Origin: Clostridia bacterium
Lineage (GTDB): Bacteria > Bacillota > Clostridia > Oscillospirales > CAG-272
Assembly (NCBI GenBank): GCA_017531765.1
Contig: JAFXKJ010000087.1
Coordinates: 1-43,926 of the forward strand
Direction: 5' to 3'
DNA length: 43,926 nucleotides
A program made the position numbers and the translations under genes. Positions within the stretch are counted from its first letter, which is position 1. Every line of letters begins with the position of its first letter. The notes under the pieces are model-generated. The model was not told the origin of the DNA. It worked only from the letters and a program-made list of their open reading frames with translations, and did no database searches. This document shows, one piece after another, positions 18,701-25,120 of this stretch.

Positions 18701-19115
18701 AAAGGCTGGTATCCAGGCTATCATCGACGGTATCTACGCTACATACGCTCAGGACGGCGTAATCACCGTTAAGATCAACAGCTACAACATGTGGCACACA
18801 TGGAGACCCGGTACATCTAACCGTATCTTCTTCTACATCCCCGGTATCGAAGAACTCTTCAAGGATTCCGGTCTCGTAACTCAGTTCCAGTACGACGGTG
18901 CATACCTCTATGCTTGTATGTCTAAGGCTGACTGGACAGAAGTATTCCACGAGAACACAGGTGAACTCGGAAGCGGTACACTCTGCACTGCTCGTGACTT
19001 CACATTCACAATTCGTGGTGCTATCTCCGGTGCAACTCAGGATTACACTCTCAAGCTCACTTACCAGAACGACAGAGATTGGGAAGGTACTGCTGAAATC
19101 GTTGTTCCCCAGTAA
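15777..19115 (+). CDS. Large SLH-domain surface (S-layer-like) protein with Cys-motif repeats
   Basis: The 1112-residue secreted protein has a signal peptide at residues 1-24 (MKKRILVALSAVLVAVMLVA, then TVSA). Three SLH domains follow to about residue 216 (FDDVKEGDWFYANVQYVADN, FTDCDAVASWAG, then SGWYDVEVHYV). By family they bind pyruvylated wall polymers. The remaining 900 residues match nothing I know. They look modular: predicted helices alternate with beta-rich, Ig-like stretches, and two segments carry CxxCGxxHx at residues 545 and 678 (CDDCGKLHY, CEECGVIHF). I chose the ATG at 15777, with GGAGG upstream, over one at 15738. Codons are strongly biased to C-ending forms, fitting a major surface protein. 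Its own promoter and terminator flank it. Confidence 0.88.
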   Translation: MKKRILVALSAVLVAVMLVATVSAASFDDVKEGDWFYANVQYVADNGLMKGTDKGFEPNKLLSRAELAVMLYNLEVAVYGTPDEVTEASPFTDCDAVASWAGTAIDWAYANGIITGSSATTFSPTVNLNRASMAVMFTRYIKMHGLEDTVDITRVDETVVPVEIFADEFDWVNSGWYDVEVHYVGSVGLITGKPTDNPDMFNFDPEGTASRAEAATVLARLHKFISIPTIGAERAWALFNADYLCSVHGDVQYQYNKLGNNNGNTQATRTPQLLSYDFFIKEIDRVLDYDRDEYYLTLKNRDEFFNTLQAGSSGASANAVLALVRWDGSAEVENTVEVFMEQRIWNNDSVVFPSEGIVLGNWACNDTEENYAEAIQAELDRIFPLFVDYITSSDGKIHINYDANKEYSWVEWISQPLNLAFSSGGFGNGFYFPMTKDLIDDERYMYYDGDGELCTPELKAKKQALLAALNADQTYEYADTLVLTTNTGKTNDSGEWLVDMPHVTQEVTFVWHPVTERTTLMNGGESNIVVDTELKAEEITEFALCDDCGKLHYICSDETITEESLLADFIDMNQVLFSKNKYIVTGLKLDDQFKADLASLGNLEIASGKATFTFKDAYSLTKTLDVEIDVTIQKNTNITKAPEGRDQAKYVATLNVCPDENKGFAAIELEKFIAENTCEECGVIHFNVNKASHSKMSKLQSAIISAMGQRKAERSVFVTTDTKTLVNNTLTDDAMRALLEANGRITKDVTIVYAVSANNDVAMATVTLDIRLDSTYETSIVPTQTLVNEISGEEFVTCPYNLETITAFEESLIIAKVNKIIADKGVDGKYYAWYGAGFKTQGDWDEGNGTPADRVYMFSGAQTAYWTMLRYADFSDCAAQIEDDGDWWHGKFTYDTFEAKGYALGGSELREQADKSLVIDGDTVNLYFETKTTKKVVTIPVTLTIGKDLRVGFHGNTKGDAWAICKSIDEAMATEKAGIQAIIDGIYATYAQDGVITVKINSYNMWHTWRPGTSNRIFFYIPGIEELFKDSGLVTQFQYDGAYLYACMSKADWTEVFHENTGELGSGTLCTARDFTFTIRGAISGATQDYTLKLTYQNDRDWEGTAEIVVPQ

Positions 19116-19154
19116 TTTCTCTCCATATAGAGAATTATAGACTTTTGGTCAATT

Positions 19155-19192
19155 AAAAATGACACCCCGACAAATGTCGGGGTGTCGTTTTT
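19155..19192 (+). terminator. Terminator of the SLH surface protein gene
   Basis: A GC-rich 12-pair stem (GACACCCCGACA at 19161-19172 with 19175-19186) is followed by GTTTTT. A-residues upstream extend the pairing. Confidence 0.9.
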
Positions 19193-19219
19193 AAGTTCAA
19201 TTTTTTGGATGGAAAAGCA

Positions 19220-19248
19220 TTGACTTTGTTCTTCTGATTTGATATAAT
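19220..19248 (+). promoter_or_regulatory. Promoter of the small lipoprotein gene
   Basis: TTGACT at 19220-19225, 17-base spacer, TATAAT at 19243-19248. Confidence 0.8.
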
Positions 19249-19279
19249 CGTAATGAAATCAAACCGGAGGTTTTTTGAT

Positions 19280-19741
19280 ATGTTTAAGCGTATTATTGCA
19301 TTGTTTTTAACTGGTATTATGTTTTTTGCCGTAGTCGGTTGTAAAAAAAATGACGAAGAGTCCGCCGAGGTTTCATCCGAAGAACAGGCAACTAAGCTTG
19401 AAGAATATAAAGGGATGATCTTGGATCTTCTTGATGCCCTTGTAAAAGAGGATTTCGATAAAGTAAACAGCCTTTGCTACAGTGCGGGCAGTGTAAGCAT
19501 TAAGACTTACTGTGAACAGTGTGAGGTGGATTATGAATTTGATTTCAAAGACGGTTATGAATTCAAAAAGTATTATAATGCCTACTCTGTTCCCAGCGAA
19601 AGTGATGTTGAAGGTACAATATATCTATACGATGTTCGTGTGAATTTCGGTGACAGTGAATGCATCGTCAGTGTGCAGATTCTCGATGACGGAAAAAAGG
19701 TGGGGATTGTAAAATTTGAGATCTCACCGAGAATGCTGTGA
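19280..19741 (+). CDS. Small lipoprotein of unknown function
   Basis: The 153-residue protein has a lipoprotein signal, lipobox AVVGC with C21 as the predicted lipidated cysteine, then a short polar linker (KKNDEESAEVSSEEQ). A compact domain follows that begins with a helix (EEYKGMILDLLDALVKEDFD) and continues with beta strands. This helix-first, strand-rich layout resembles small NTF2-like or DUF4878-type extracellular domains, but I cannot assign it. Three cysteines in the domain, two in YCEQCE, could form a disulfide. The ATG at 19280 has GGAGG nine bases upstream. The longer frame from 19253 would spoil the signal peptide. It is monocistronic. Confidence 0.75.
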   Translation: MFKRIIALFLTGIMFFAVVGCKKNDEESAEVSSEEQATKLEEYKGMILDLLDALVKEDFDKVNSLCYSAGSVSIKTYCEQCEVDYEFDFKDGYEFKKYYNAYSVPSESDVEGTIYLYDVRVNFGDSECIVSVQILDDGKKVGIVKFEISPRML

Positions 19742-19792
19742 TCTTCCATAATGTAAAACAACAACTGATTTTGCTGATTTACTTGAAAATTA

Positions 19793-19822
19793 TTGACTTT
19801 ATAATTACCTTCGTGGTATAAT
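19793..19822 (+). promoter_or_regulatory. Promoter of proS
   Basis: TTGACT at 19793-19798 and TATAAT at 19817-19822 with an 18-base spacer. The leader is only about 45 bases, too short for a T-box. Confidence 0.7.
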
Positions 19823-19872
19823 ATAATATATGTAATTTTTGTAATTTAATGTTCCCCATAACGGAGGTTAAA

Positions 19873-21591
19873 ATGAAAGTATCAAAGCTTCTCGGACAGC
19901 GTTTCAAGAACGCTCCTTCCGATTGTATTATTGAAAGCCACGCGCTTATGACCCGCGGCGGCTATATGAAGCACATGGCAAACGGTATCTATTCCCTCTA
20001 TATGCCCACCAAGCGAATCACCAAAAAGATCGAAGCGATCATCCGCGACGAAATGGATAAGGCTGACGGTCAGGAGGTTATGTTCCCCGTAGCTATGCCC
20101 GCATCCATTTGGGAGGAGTCCGGCAGATACGACTCCATCGGCAGTGAGCTTGCAAGATGGCGCGACAGAAGCGGTAACAAGATGGTCCTCGGTATGACTC
20201 ACGAGGAAGCGGCAGTTCACCTCGCCCGCAACACCGCTGAGTCCTACGCCGATTACCCCTTTATGATCTATCAGATCCAGACCAAGTTCCGCGACGAGCC
20301 CCGCGCAAGAGGCGGTCTTATCAGAGTTCGCGAGTTCACAATGAAGGACGCTTATTCCTTCCACACCTCCGAAGAGGATCTTGACAAATACTATGATGTT
20401 CAGTTCAAGGCATACGAGAATATCTTCCGCCGTGCAGGTGCGAAGAACGTTGTTGCCGTAAAAAGTGACTCGGGTATGATGGGTGGTAGCGTTTCTCACG
20501 AGTTTATGCTCCTTTCCGACATCGGTGAGGATACCATCGCCATCTGTCCTACCTGCGGCTACAGCGCGAATATGGAAGCGGCTGACGTTGTGGTTGAAAA
20601 TGCTACAGGAGAAATTTCTGAGCTTACAAAGGTTCACACCCCCAACGCCAAGTCCATCGAGGAAGTATGCTCCTTCCTTAAGGCTGACACCAAGTCCTCA
20701 ATGAAGGCAGTAGTATATCAGCGCAACTCCGATGACGCTTACGTTATCGTGTTCATCAGAGGCGATCTTGAGGTCAACGAGACAAAGCTCCGCAATTATC
20801 TGAAGTACGAGATTCATCCCGGTGTCGTTACCGAGGACAGCGGAATTGTGGCAGGCTTTATCGGTCCCGTCGGCGCTCCCGCGGGCGTAAAGATCGTGTT
20901 TGACGCGTCTCTCAAGGGAATCGAGTCTCTTATCTGCGGCGCAAACGAAACAGATTATCACTACACGGGACTTAACATTTCCCGCGACCTCGGCGACGTA
21001 GAATTTGTTGACGTTGCTAAGATCTTCGAGGGAGCTATTTGTCCCGTATGCGGCAAGCCCCACATCACCATCAACAAGGGTATCGAGATAGGTAACATCT
21101 TCAAGCTTGGTACAAAGTACACGAAGGCAATGGATATGACATATCTTGATGCAGACGGCGTGGCAAAGCATCCTATTATGGGTTGCTACGGTATCGGCGT
21201 AGGCAGACTCTGCGCTTCCATTTGTCAGGAAAGCCACGATAATTTCGGTCCCATTTGGCCCATGTCCATCGCTCCCTGGCAGGTTGAGGTATGTAACCTG
21301 AGAAGTGACGACGAGACTGTAAACTCTGCGGCGGCGAAGCTTTACGAGGACCTTAAGGCTGCAGACGTTGAGGTACTCTACGACGACAGAAACATCCGCC
21401 CCGGCGCGATGTTCGCCGACGCTGACCTCTTCGGTATTCCCGTAAGAGTCGTAGTATCTCCCAAGACCTGCGAGAAGGGCGTGTTTGAGGTTTCCTTCCG
21501 CGACAAGTCATGGAAGGGCGAGATCGCGATGGAAGGCGCTGTAGACGAAATCAAGAAGATCGTTGAAGATCAGCTCACGCTTTATAAGTAA
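19873..21591 (+). CDS. proS: Prolyl-tRNA synthetase, bacterial type
   Basis: This 572-residue class II synthetase charges tRNA-Pro. The class II motifs are present: motif 1 region PVAMPASIWEESGRY, motif 2 around FRDEPRARGGLIRVREF and motif 3 GCYGIGVGRL. The roughly 180-residue editing (INS) insertion between motifs 2 and 3 marks the long bacterial ProS, which clears mischarged Ala-tRNA-Pro. Two CxxC pairs in the insertion region (CPTCG, CPVCG) are seen in clostridial forms. I chose the ATG at 19873 with CGGAGG upstream. An in-frame ATG at 19849 lies before that ribosome site. Confidence 0.96.
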   Translation: MKVSKLLGQRFKNAPSDCIIESHALMTRGGYMKHMANGIYSLYMPTKRITKKIEAIIRDEMDKADGQEVMFPVAMPASIWEESGRYDSIGSELARWRDRSGNKMVLGMTHEEAAVHLARNTAESYADYPFMIYQIQTKFRDEPRARGGLIRVREFTMKDAYSFHTSEEDLDKYYDVQFKAYENIFRRAGAKNVVAVKSDSGMMGGSVSHEFMLLSDIGEDTIAICPTCGYSANMEAADVVVENATGEISELTKVHTPNAKSIEEVCSFLKADTKSSMKAVVYQRNSDDAYVIVFIRGDLEVNETKLRNYLKYEIHPGVVTEDSGIVAGFIGPVGAPAGVKIVFDASLKGIESLICGANETDYHYTGLNISRDLGDVEFVDVAKIFEGAICPVCGKPHITINKGIEIGNIFKLGTKYTKAMDMTYLDADGVAKHPIMGCYGIGVGRLCASICQESHDNFGPIWPMSIAPWQVEVCNLRSDDETVNSAAAKLYEDLKAADVEVLYDDRNIRPGAMFADADLFGIPVRVVVSPKTCEKGVFEVSFRDKSWKGEIAMEGAVDEIKKIVEDQLTLYK

Positions 21592-21598
21592 GATAAAA

Positions 21599-21639
21599 AC
21601 AAAGCTACCTTTTGGAGGATCCCAAAGGTAGCTTTTTTA
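21599..21639 (+). terminator. Terminator shared by proS and the anti-sigma gene
   Basis: AAAGCTACCTTT (21601-21612) pairs with 21624-21635, followed by TTTT on the plus strand. On the reverse strand the tail is TTTGTTTTTATC, so it can stop both converging transcripts. Confidence 0.88.
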
Positions 21640-21642
21640 TTA

Positions 21643-21674
21643 AACTAACAGGAGCCGTGCGGCTCCTGTTAGTT
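21643..21674 (-). terminator. Perfect 14-pair hairpin after the anti-sigma gene
   Basis: AACTAACAGGAGCC and its exact complement enclose a GTGC loop. There is no U-run directly after it on either strand. It lies between two convergent genes and may assist the neighbouring bidirectional terminator or stabilise the anti-sigma message. Confidence 0.5.
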
Positions 21675-21704
21675 GGGTATGGAAATTAGAACTGTACTGC
21701 AAAA

Positions 21705-22349
21705 TCAGTGTGTATTGACCTCAAAAGAACCGTCCCCTACAGCCTCTAAGGAAAGTCCTTCGGCAACCTTGTGAAGGTCTTCCATTGAAACGAGATTCGT
21801 TGCCCAAACCTGTACCATATGATCCTTGTCTTCAAAATGAATGATGAGCTGCTTGTTTCTGTACTGCTCCACATCTTCCGGAACGTTTTCTCTGGGGAAA
21901 TATATGATCTGCGCATAATGTCCGTTTACGGTAAATACTTCGTATTCAACCGATTCTTTGAATTCGGGTGTGGCATCTTCGATATGAAGGAAATCATCAC
22001 CTTCCAAGTCAACGACGGTGTATTCAAGACCTGTGGGACCTTCAAGAAAATCATCAGCACGATCTTCAATGGCGATGATCTCTTCAACAGTCTCGGGGAT
22101 AAAGTCTGCATGAAGAGAATACTCCGTCTTTTTCGTAACGTTATCCTTATCATCTGCGATGACATTACTGATTACGTTAGCGGCCAACACAGATGATGCA
22201 AGTATTACACAAGTGGCAAGTGCTGCAACAAGTGCCTTTATCGGGATAGCCCTACGCATAGCGGGAACTGATTCTGTAGTTTTGATGGAATCAATGATCG
22301 CGTTCTTCTTTTCTGTGTACTCTTTTGAGAAAATATGCTTGTTATCCAT
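21705..22349 (-). CDS. Probable anti-sigma factor, single-pass membrane protein
   Basis: The 214-residue protein has a cytoplasmic N-terminus of about 35 residues (EYTEKKNAIIDSIKTTESVP), one transmembrane helix (IKALVAALATCVILASSVLA) and an extracytoplasmic domain of about 150 acidic residues of the kind seen after anti-sigma anchors (DUF4367-like by gross appearance; not certain). It starts 43 bases after the ECF sigma gene on the same strand, AAAGGA precedes the ATG, and the topology is that of an anti-sigma partner. No zinc-binding HxxxCxxC motif is present, so it is not a classical ZAS protein. Function is inferred from context. Confidence 0.65.
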   Translation of the reverse strand: MDNKHIFSKEYTEKKNAIIDSIKTTESVPAMRRAIPIKALVAALATCVILASSVLAANVISNVIADDKDNVTKKTEYSLHADFIPETVEEIIAIEDRADDFLEGPTGLEYTVVDLEGDDFLHIEDATPEFKESVEYEVFTVNGHYAQIIYFPRENVPEDVEQYRNKQLIIHFEDKDHMVQVWATNLVSMEDLHKVAEGLSLEAVGDGSFEVNTH

Positions 22350-22391
22350 AATTGTATCCTTTCATAGTAATATTTCATGTTTTTCTTGGTG

Positions 22392-22901
22392 TTACTTTTG
22401 TTTAAGACTATCAAGTTGGCGTCTGACTCTCTCAAGCCGCTTTCTGACACAAGCCTCGCTTATTTTCAGAACTGCGGACGCTTCACGTACTGTAAGTCCT
22501 CTGACGTAGATACACTCCACAACATCGCGGAGCTTTTTCGTTAGACAGTCAAGTGTCCCGTTTATGTAAAGAGGCTCGTATTCTACGTCCCGGGAGCCTT
22601 TTGCGGTCTCGTTGTCCGTAATACTTGAAAGTTCTGTAAACATTTCCCGTTCGCGAGTGCTTCTTCTGTACATATCGATGGCGGTGTTTTTTGCCGTTTT
22701 GACGGCAAACCGTCTGCACGAGTCTGTGTATGGGTCAGTTATACTGTCGCGCTTTTTCAGAAGCTTCAAGAAGCTTTCGCTTACTGCATCCTCAGCGGCA
22801 TAGCAGTCGTTAAGGATCTTAAAGCATACGCGGTACATTTCCTGCTCATACAGGGAATAAAGAAGCTCTGCCTTTTCGGCATCGCTCATTTGACACTTCA
22901 A
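22392..22901 (-). CDS. ECF-type RNA polymerase sigma factor
   Basis: The 169-residue protein contains sigma region 2 (ELLYSLYEQEMYRVCFKILN, then DCYAAEDAVSESFLKLLKK) and region 4 (LRDVVECIYVRGLTVREASA, then VLKISEACVRKRLERVRRQL with the helix-turn-helix), joined by a variable linker. I chose a TTG start at 22901 because GGAGGTG lies only five bases upstream. The ATG at 22889 is too far from it, and a longer frame to 23003 has no ribosome site. It is cotranscribed with the membrane protein downstream, its presumed inhibitor. An ECF-like promoter lies upstream (separate entry), suggesting autoregulation. Confidence 0.88.
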   Translation of the reverse strand: MKCQMSDAEKAELLYSLYEQEMYRVCFKILNDCYAAEDAVSESFLKLLKKRDSITDPYTDSCRRFAVKTAKNTAIDMYRRSTREREMFTELSSITDNETAKGSRDVEYEPLYINGTLDCLTKKLRDVVECIYVRGLTVREASAVLKISEACVRKRLERVRRQLDSLKQK

Positions 22902-22947
22902 CGTCTCACCTCCGTTTTTCTTTATTTGAACCGGCTCTATATATAAT

Positions 22948-22975
22948 AACGAATCAGAGGGGGCGAATTGTGACA
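22948..22975 (-). promoter_or_regulatory. Candidate ECF-type autoregulatory promoter
   Basis: On the reverse strand TGTCACA begins at 22975 and CGTTA lies about 18 bases downstream, the layout of ECF promoters (a -35 with an AC dinucleotide and a CGT-type -10). No good sigma-A promoter is visible here. Confidence 0.35.
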
Positions 22976-23078
22976 TATGAATTAATTTTTTTGTTTTTTT
23001 CAAAAAAATGCGTTTTTTTCATAAAAAAGCAGGGTGGCTTGTGTTATCGGTTCAAAAAACGACGTTTGTGTAAAACAA

Positions 23079-23134
23079 AAAAAGGGTCTGTCGCACCGCA
23101 ATGTCTGCATTTCTTGGTGAGACAGACCCTTTTT
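23079..23134 (-). terminator. Terminator after rubrerythrin
   Basis: AAAAAGGGTCTGTC pairs with 23121-23134, with an inner CACC/GGTG extension. The reverse strand ends in a long U-run (TTTTTTTGTTTT). It lies about 90 bases past the rubrerythrin stop. A 10-base inverted repeat (23150-23159 with 23217-23226) occupies the space between. Confidence 0.82.
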
Positions 23135-23219
23135 CTGAGTGTAAATTGCGAGCTGAGAAGTATGGTCACTTGGCTAATGGCGTAGCTTTACCGCGGTCGG
23201 TAATTCGTGAATGACATTC

Positions 23220-23819
23220 TCAGCTCATCTTCCCCTCAAAGGGGGACAGCTCAAGCCTTATGAAATATCCTCTGTCGTGGGAGCAAACGGGACATTTCAG
23301 CGGCGCTTCCGTTCCCTCGTGGATGTGTCCGCAGTTGAGGCACACCCATTTTACCTTGGAGTCGGAAACGAACAGCTGTCCTCTCTCAAGCATATCGGCA
23401 AATCTTGCAAATCGGTCGCCGTGTGCCTTTTCTACCTCGGCTATCATGCGGAAAGCGGCGGCGATCCGGGAAAAGCCTTCGCTGTCAGCCACTTCGGCAA
23501 ATGCCTTATATACGTCGTCGTGCTCTTCGTATTCGTTGTGCTGAGCCATTCTGAGAAGTCCTGCGGTGTTTTTCGCGATGTCAACGGGGTATGTGCCGTC
23601 AAGTGCGATCGTTTCTCCGGCTTCGGAGGAAAGGAAATTGTAAAACACCTCAGCGTGCTCCTTTTCCTGCCCCGCGGTGTAATTGAAAATACATTCGATA
23701 ACGTATAGGTTTTCCTGCCTTGCTTGTGCGGCGGCGAAGGTGTATCGGTTTCTCGCCTGACTTTCCCCCGCGAATGCCCGCATCAGATTTTCTTTTGTTT
23801 TACTGTTTTTCAGTTCCAT
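23220..23819 (-). CDS. Rubrerythrin
   Basis: The 199-residue cytoplasmic di-iron peroxidase protects anaerobes from hydrogen peroxide. The ferritin-like four-helix domain carries the iron ligands in AFAGESQARNRY, GQEKEHAEVF and AEVEKAHGDRF. A C-terminal rubredoxin domain has the two cysteine pairs CLNCGHIHEG and CPVCSHDRGYF, about residues 165-187. Domain order and length are typical. The ATG at 23819 follows GGAGGT. A longer frame from 23858 is less likely. The gene is divergent from the acidic lipoprotein gene. I could not define its promoter. Confidence 0.95.
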   Translation of the reverse strand: MELKNSKTKENLMRAFAGESQARNRYTFAAAQARQENLYVIECIFNYTAGQEKEHAEVFYNFLSSEAGETIALDGTYPVDIAKNTAGLLRMAQHNEYEEHDDVYKAFAEVADSEGFSRIAAAFRMIAEVEKAHGDRFARFADMLERGQLFVSDSKVKWVCLNCGHIHEGTEAPLKCPVCSHDRGYFIRLELSPFEGKMS

Positions 23820-23906
23820 TTTTACCTCCATGATTGTGGTGGGACATTTCCAAAGCATTATTTGACCGACAGACCAAATTTATTCATTTGACTGAAGAAA
23901 TTACTA

Positions 23907-23935
23907 TTGACAAACTGTATAAAAAGTAGTACAAT
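23907..23935 (+). promoter_or_regulatory. Promoter of the acidic lipoprotein gene
   Basis: TTGACA at 23907-23912, 17-base spacer, TACAAT at 23930-23935. AAAGGAG precedes the start. Confidence 0.82.
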
Positions 23936-23967
23936 GTAGGTAACTTTAAGAAAGGAGTTTTTCAGAC

Positions 23968-24759
23968 ATGAGAAACATTAAGATGCTTATTGCACTTCTT
24001 CTTTCTCTCGTTATGATCTTCACACTTGCGGCTTGCAGTTCCGTTGAGGATGATAAGGACGACAAGAAGGACAAGGAAGAAAAGACCGAGCAGACAGACG
24101 ACAACGACGAAGACGATAAGGAGAACGACGAAGATACTAAGGATGACGAAGACGATAAGAAGGACGAGGAAGATACTAAGGACGAAGATGAAGACACCAA
24201 GAAGGAAACTGATCCTGAAGAGGATGAGCCCTCCGACTCTGACGATCCCGCAGACCTTATCGTTGGTAAGTGGAGAGCTAAGATCGACGTTACCGAGGCA
24301 ATGGAGCTTGCAATTGCAGTTTCCGGTTTTGATGATGTAGGCGCTCTTGATTACTTCGAGTTTGACAAGATGTACTATATTGTCGACATGAACTTCAAGA
24401 AGAACGGCGATCTTAATATTACCATGGATATCGGTGATATGATTGACGTACTTATTGAGGGTCTTGAGAACGGACTTGAGGAATATGCTGATGCTAACGG
24501 TATCGATGTTGATGATCTCTATGCTGCACTTGATACTGATGCAGATAATTTCGGTGAAAAATTCGTTGAACTGTGCGGCTTTGAAAATCTCTCTTATGAT
24601 GTCGAGTCTGAGTACGAGATCGTGGATGACGAGATCGTAGTTGAAGGCGACGGCCTCGCATTTGAGTTTGAAGATGAAGACACACTTCTTCTTGACGCTG
24701 AAGGTCTTGGTCTCACCGGTATGGTAGAAGACGACATGATCGCATTCGACAGAAAGTAA
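23968..24759 (+). CDS. Lipoprotein with repetitive acidic linker
   Basis: The 263-residue protein has a lipoprotein signal with lipobox TLAAC (C23) and a linker of about 60 residues made almost only of Asp, Glu and Lys, partly built from 13-residue repeats (separate entry). The C-terminal domain of about 170 residues starts LIVGKWRAKIDVTEAM. A GxW near the start and alternating short strands resemble lipocalin-like or similar small beta-barrel domains of surface lipoproteins. That is a resemblance only. The whole protein is very acidic. It is monocistronic, with a consensus promoter and a strong terminator. Function unknown. Confidence 0.82.
   Translation: MRNIKMLIALLLSLVMIFTLAACSSVEDDKDDKKDKEEKTEQTDDNDEDDKENDEDTKDDEDDKKDEEDTKDEDEDTKKETDPEEDEPSDSDDPADLIVGKWRAKIDVTEAMELAIAVSGFDDVGALDYFEFDKMYYIVDMNFKKNGDLNITMDIGDMIDVLIEGLENGLEEYADANGIDVDDLYAALDTDADNFGEKFVELCGFENLSYDVESEYEIVDDEIVVEGDGLAFEFEDEDTLLLDAEGLGLTGMVEDDMIAFDRK
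24103..24201 (+). repeat. 39-base coding repeats in the acidic linker
   Basis: Two adjacent 13-codon units, NDEDDKENDEDTK (24103-24141) and DDEDDKKDEEDTK (24142-24180), are nearly identical in DNA. A partial third unit, DEDEDTK, follows to 24201. The array could gain or lose units without breaking the frame. Confidence 0.8.
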
Positions 24760-24771
24760 TTTCATACTTTT

Positions 24772-24800
24772 CAAAACCTCCCGAATTTCGGGAGGTTTTG
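24772..24800 (+). terminator. Terminator of the acidic lipoprotein gene
   Basis: CAAAACCTCCCGAA (24772-24785) pairs with 24787-24800, ending in TTTTG. The next promoter's -35 begins three bases later. Confidence 0.85.
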
Positions 24801-24802
24801 TC

Positions 24803-24831
24803 TTGACAATCAGTTGAACGAGGTGTATAAT
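24803..24831 (+). promoter_or_regulatory. Consensus promoter of the 25-codon peptide locus
   Basis: TTGACA at 24803-24808 and TATAAT at 24826-24831 with a 17-base spacer, a perfect match. The transcript would run about 200 bases to the terminator at 25009-25036. Confidence 0.85.
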
Positions 24832-24866
24832 AAATTCAGAAAGTGAACGGAAAGGAGACAGGTACA

Positions 24867-24944
24867 GTGGTAACTGCAGGTTCCTTTATTTGGTCGTTGA
24901 TTCTCATGCTGTTCCCCTTTTTGAGAATGTTCTTTATTTTTTGA
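24867..24944 (+). CDS. Hydrophobic 25-residue peptide, new small gene
   Basis: A GTG start nine bases after AAAGGAG opens a frame of 25 codons ending in TGA. The product begins MVTAGSFIWSLILMLFPF and ends LRMFFIF. It is a single hydrophobic helix with one arginine near its end, so it should insert in the membrane. A perfect promoter sits 36 bases upstream, and the transcript ends at a separate terminator, so this is a complete stand-alone unit. I do not recognise the sequence. Possibilities include a type I toxin-like peptide, a regulatory membrane peptide, or a coding small RNA. No antisense promoter was evident. Confidence 0.6.
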   Translation: MVTAGSFIWSLILMLFPFLRMFFIF

Positions 24945-25008
24945 CATAAATTGATTTTTGTCTGATACGCCTTAGAGCATTTTTTCTTGTATATTGCTTT
25001 CGATACTT

Positions 25009-25036
25009 AAACCTTGCGAAATTTTCGTGAGGTTTT
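25009..25036 (+). terminator. Terminator of the small peptide transcript
   Basis: AAACCTTGCGAA (25009-25020) pairs with 25024-25035 with two G-U pairs and a three-base loop, running into six T residues. Confidence 0.75.
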
Positions 25037-25048
25037 TTGCTTTTTATA

Positions 25049-25077
25049 TAGACATTTACGGGATATTATGGTAAAAT
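25049..25077 (+). promoter_or_regulatory. Promoter of asnA
   Basis: TAGACA at 25049-25054, 17-base spacer, TAAAAT at 25072-25077, directly behind the preceding terminator. Confidence 0.7.
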
Positions 25078-25120
25078 ACTCTATGTGTATTTTGCACGTT
25101 GTATTTGCGAGGTAATTTCC

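Noticed and set aside
16041..18950. Very long antisense frames (463 and 480 codons) opposite the SLH surface protein
   Set aside because: They arise from the strong codon bias of the sense gene, which keeps stops out of the reverse frame. Their Cys/Val/Ser-rich translation resembles no protein.
19799..19872. T-box riboswitch before proS
   Set aside because: The leader is only about 45 bases and lacks the T-box sequence and terminator.
22392..23003. Longer sigma factor start at 23003
   Set aside because: The extra 34 residues are unconserved, lack a ribosome site and overlap the candidate promoter; the TTG at 22901 has an excellent one.
23150..23226. 10-base inverted repeat (GAGCTGAGAA) spanning 57 bases after rubrerythrin, considered as a small RNA or mobile element end
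   Set aside because: No promoter or target-site duplication was seen. It probably forms part of the 3' untranslated fold before the terminator.
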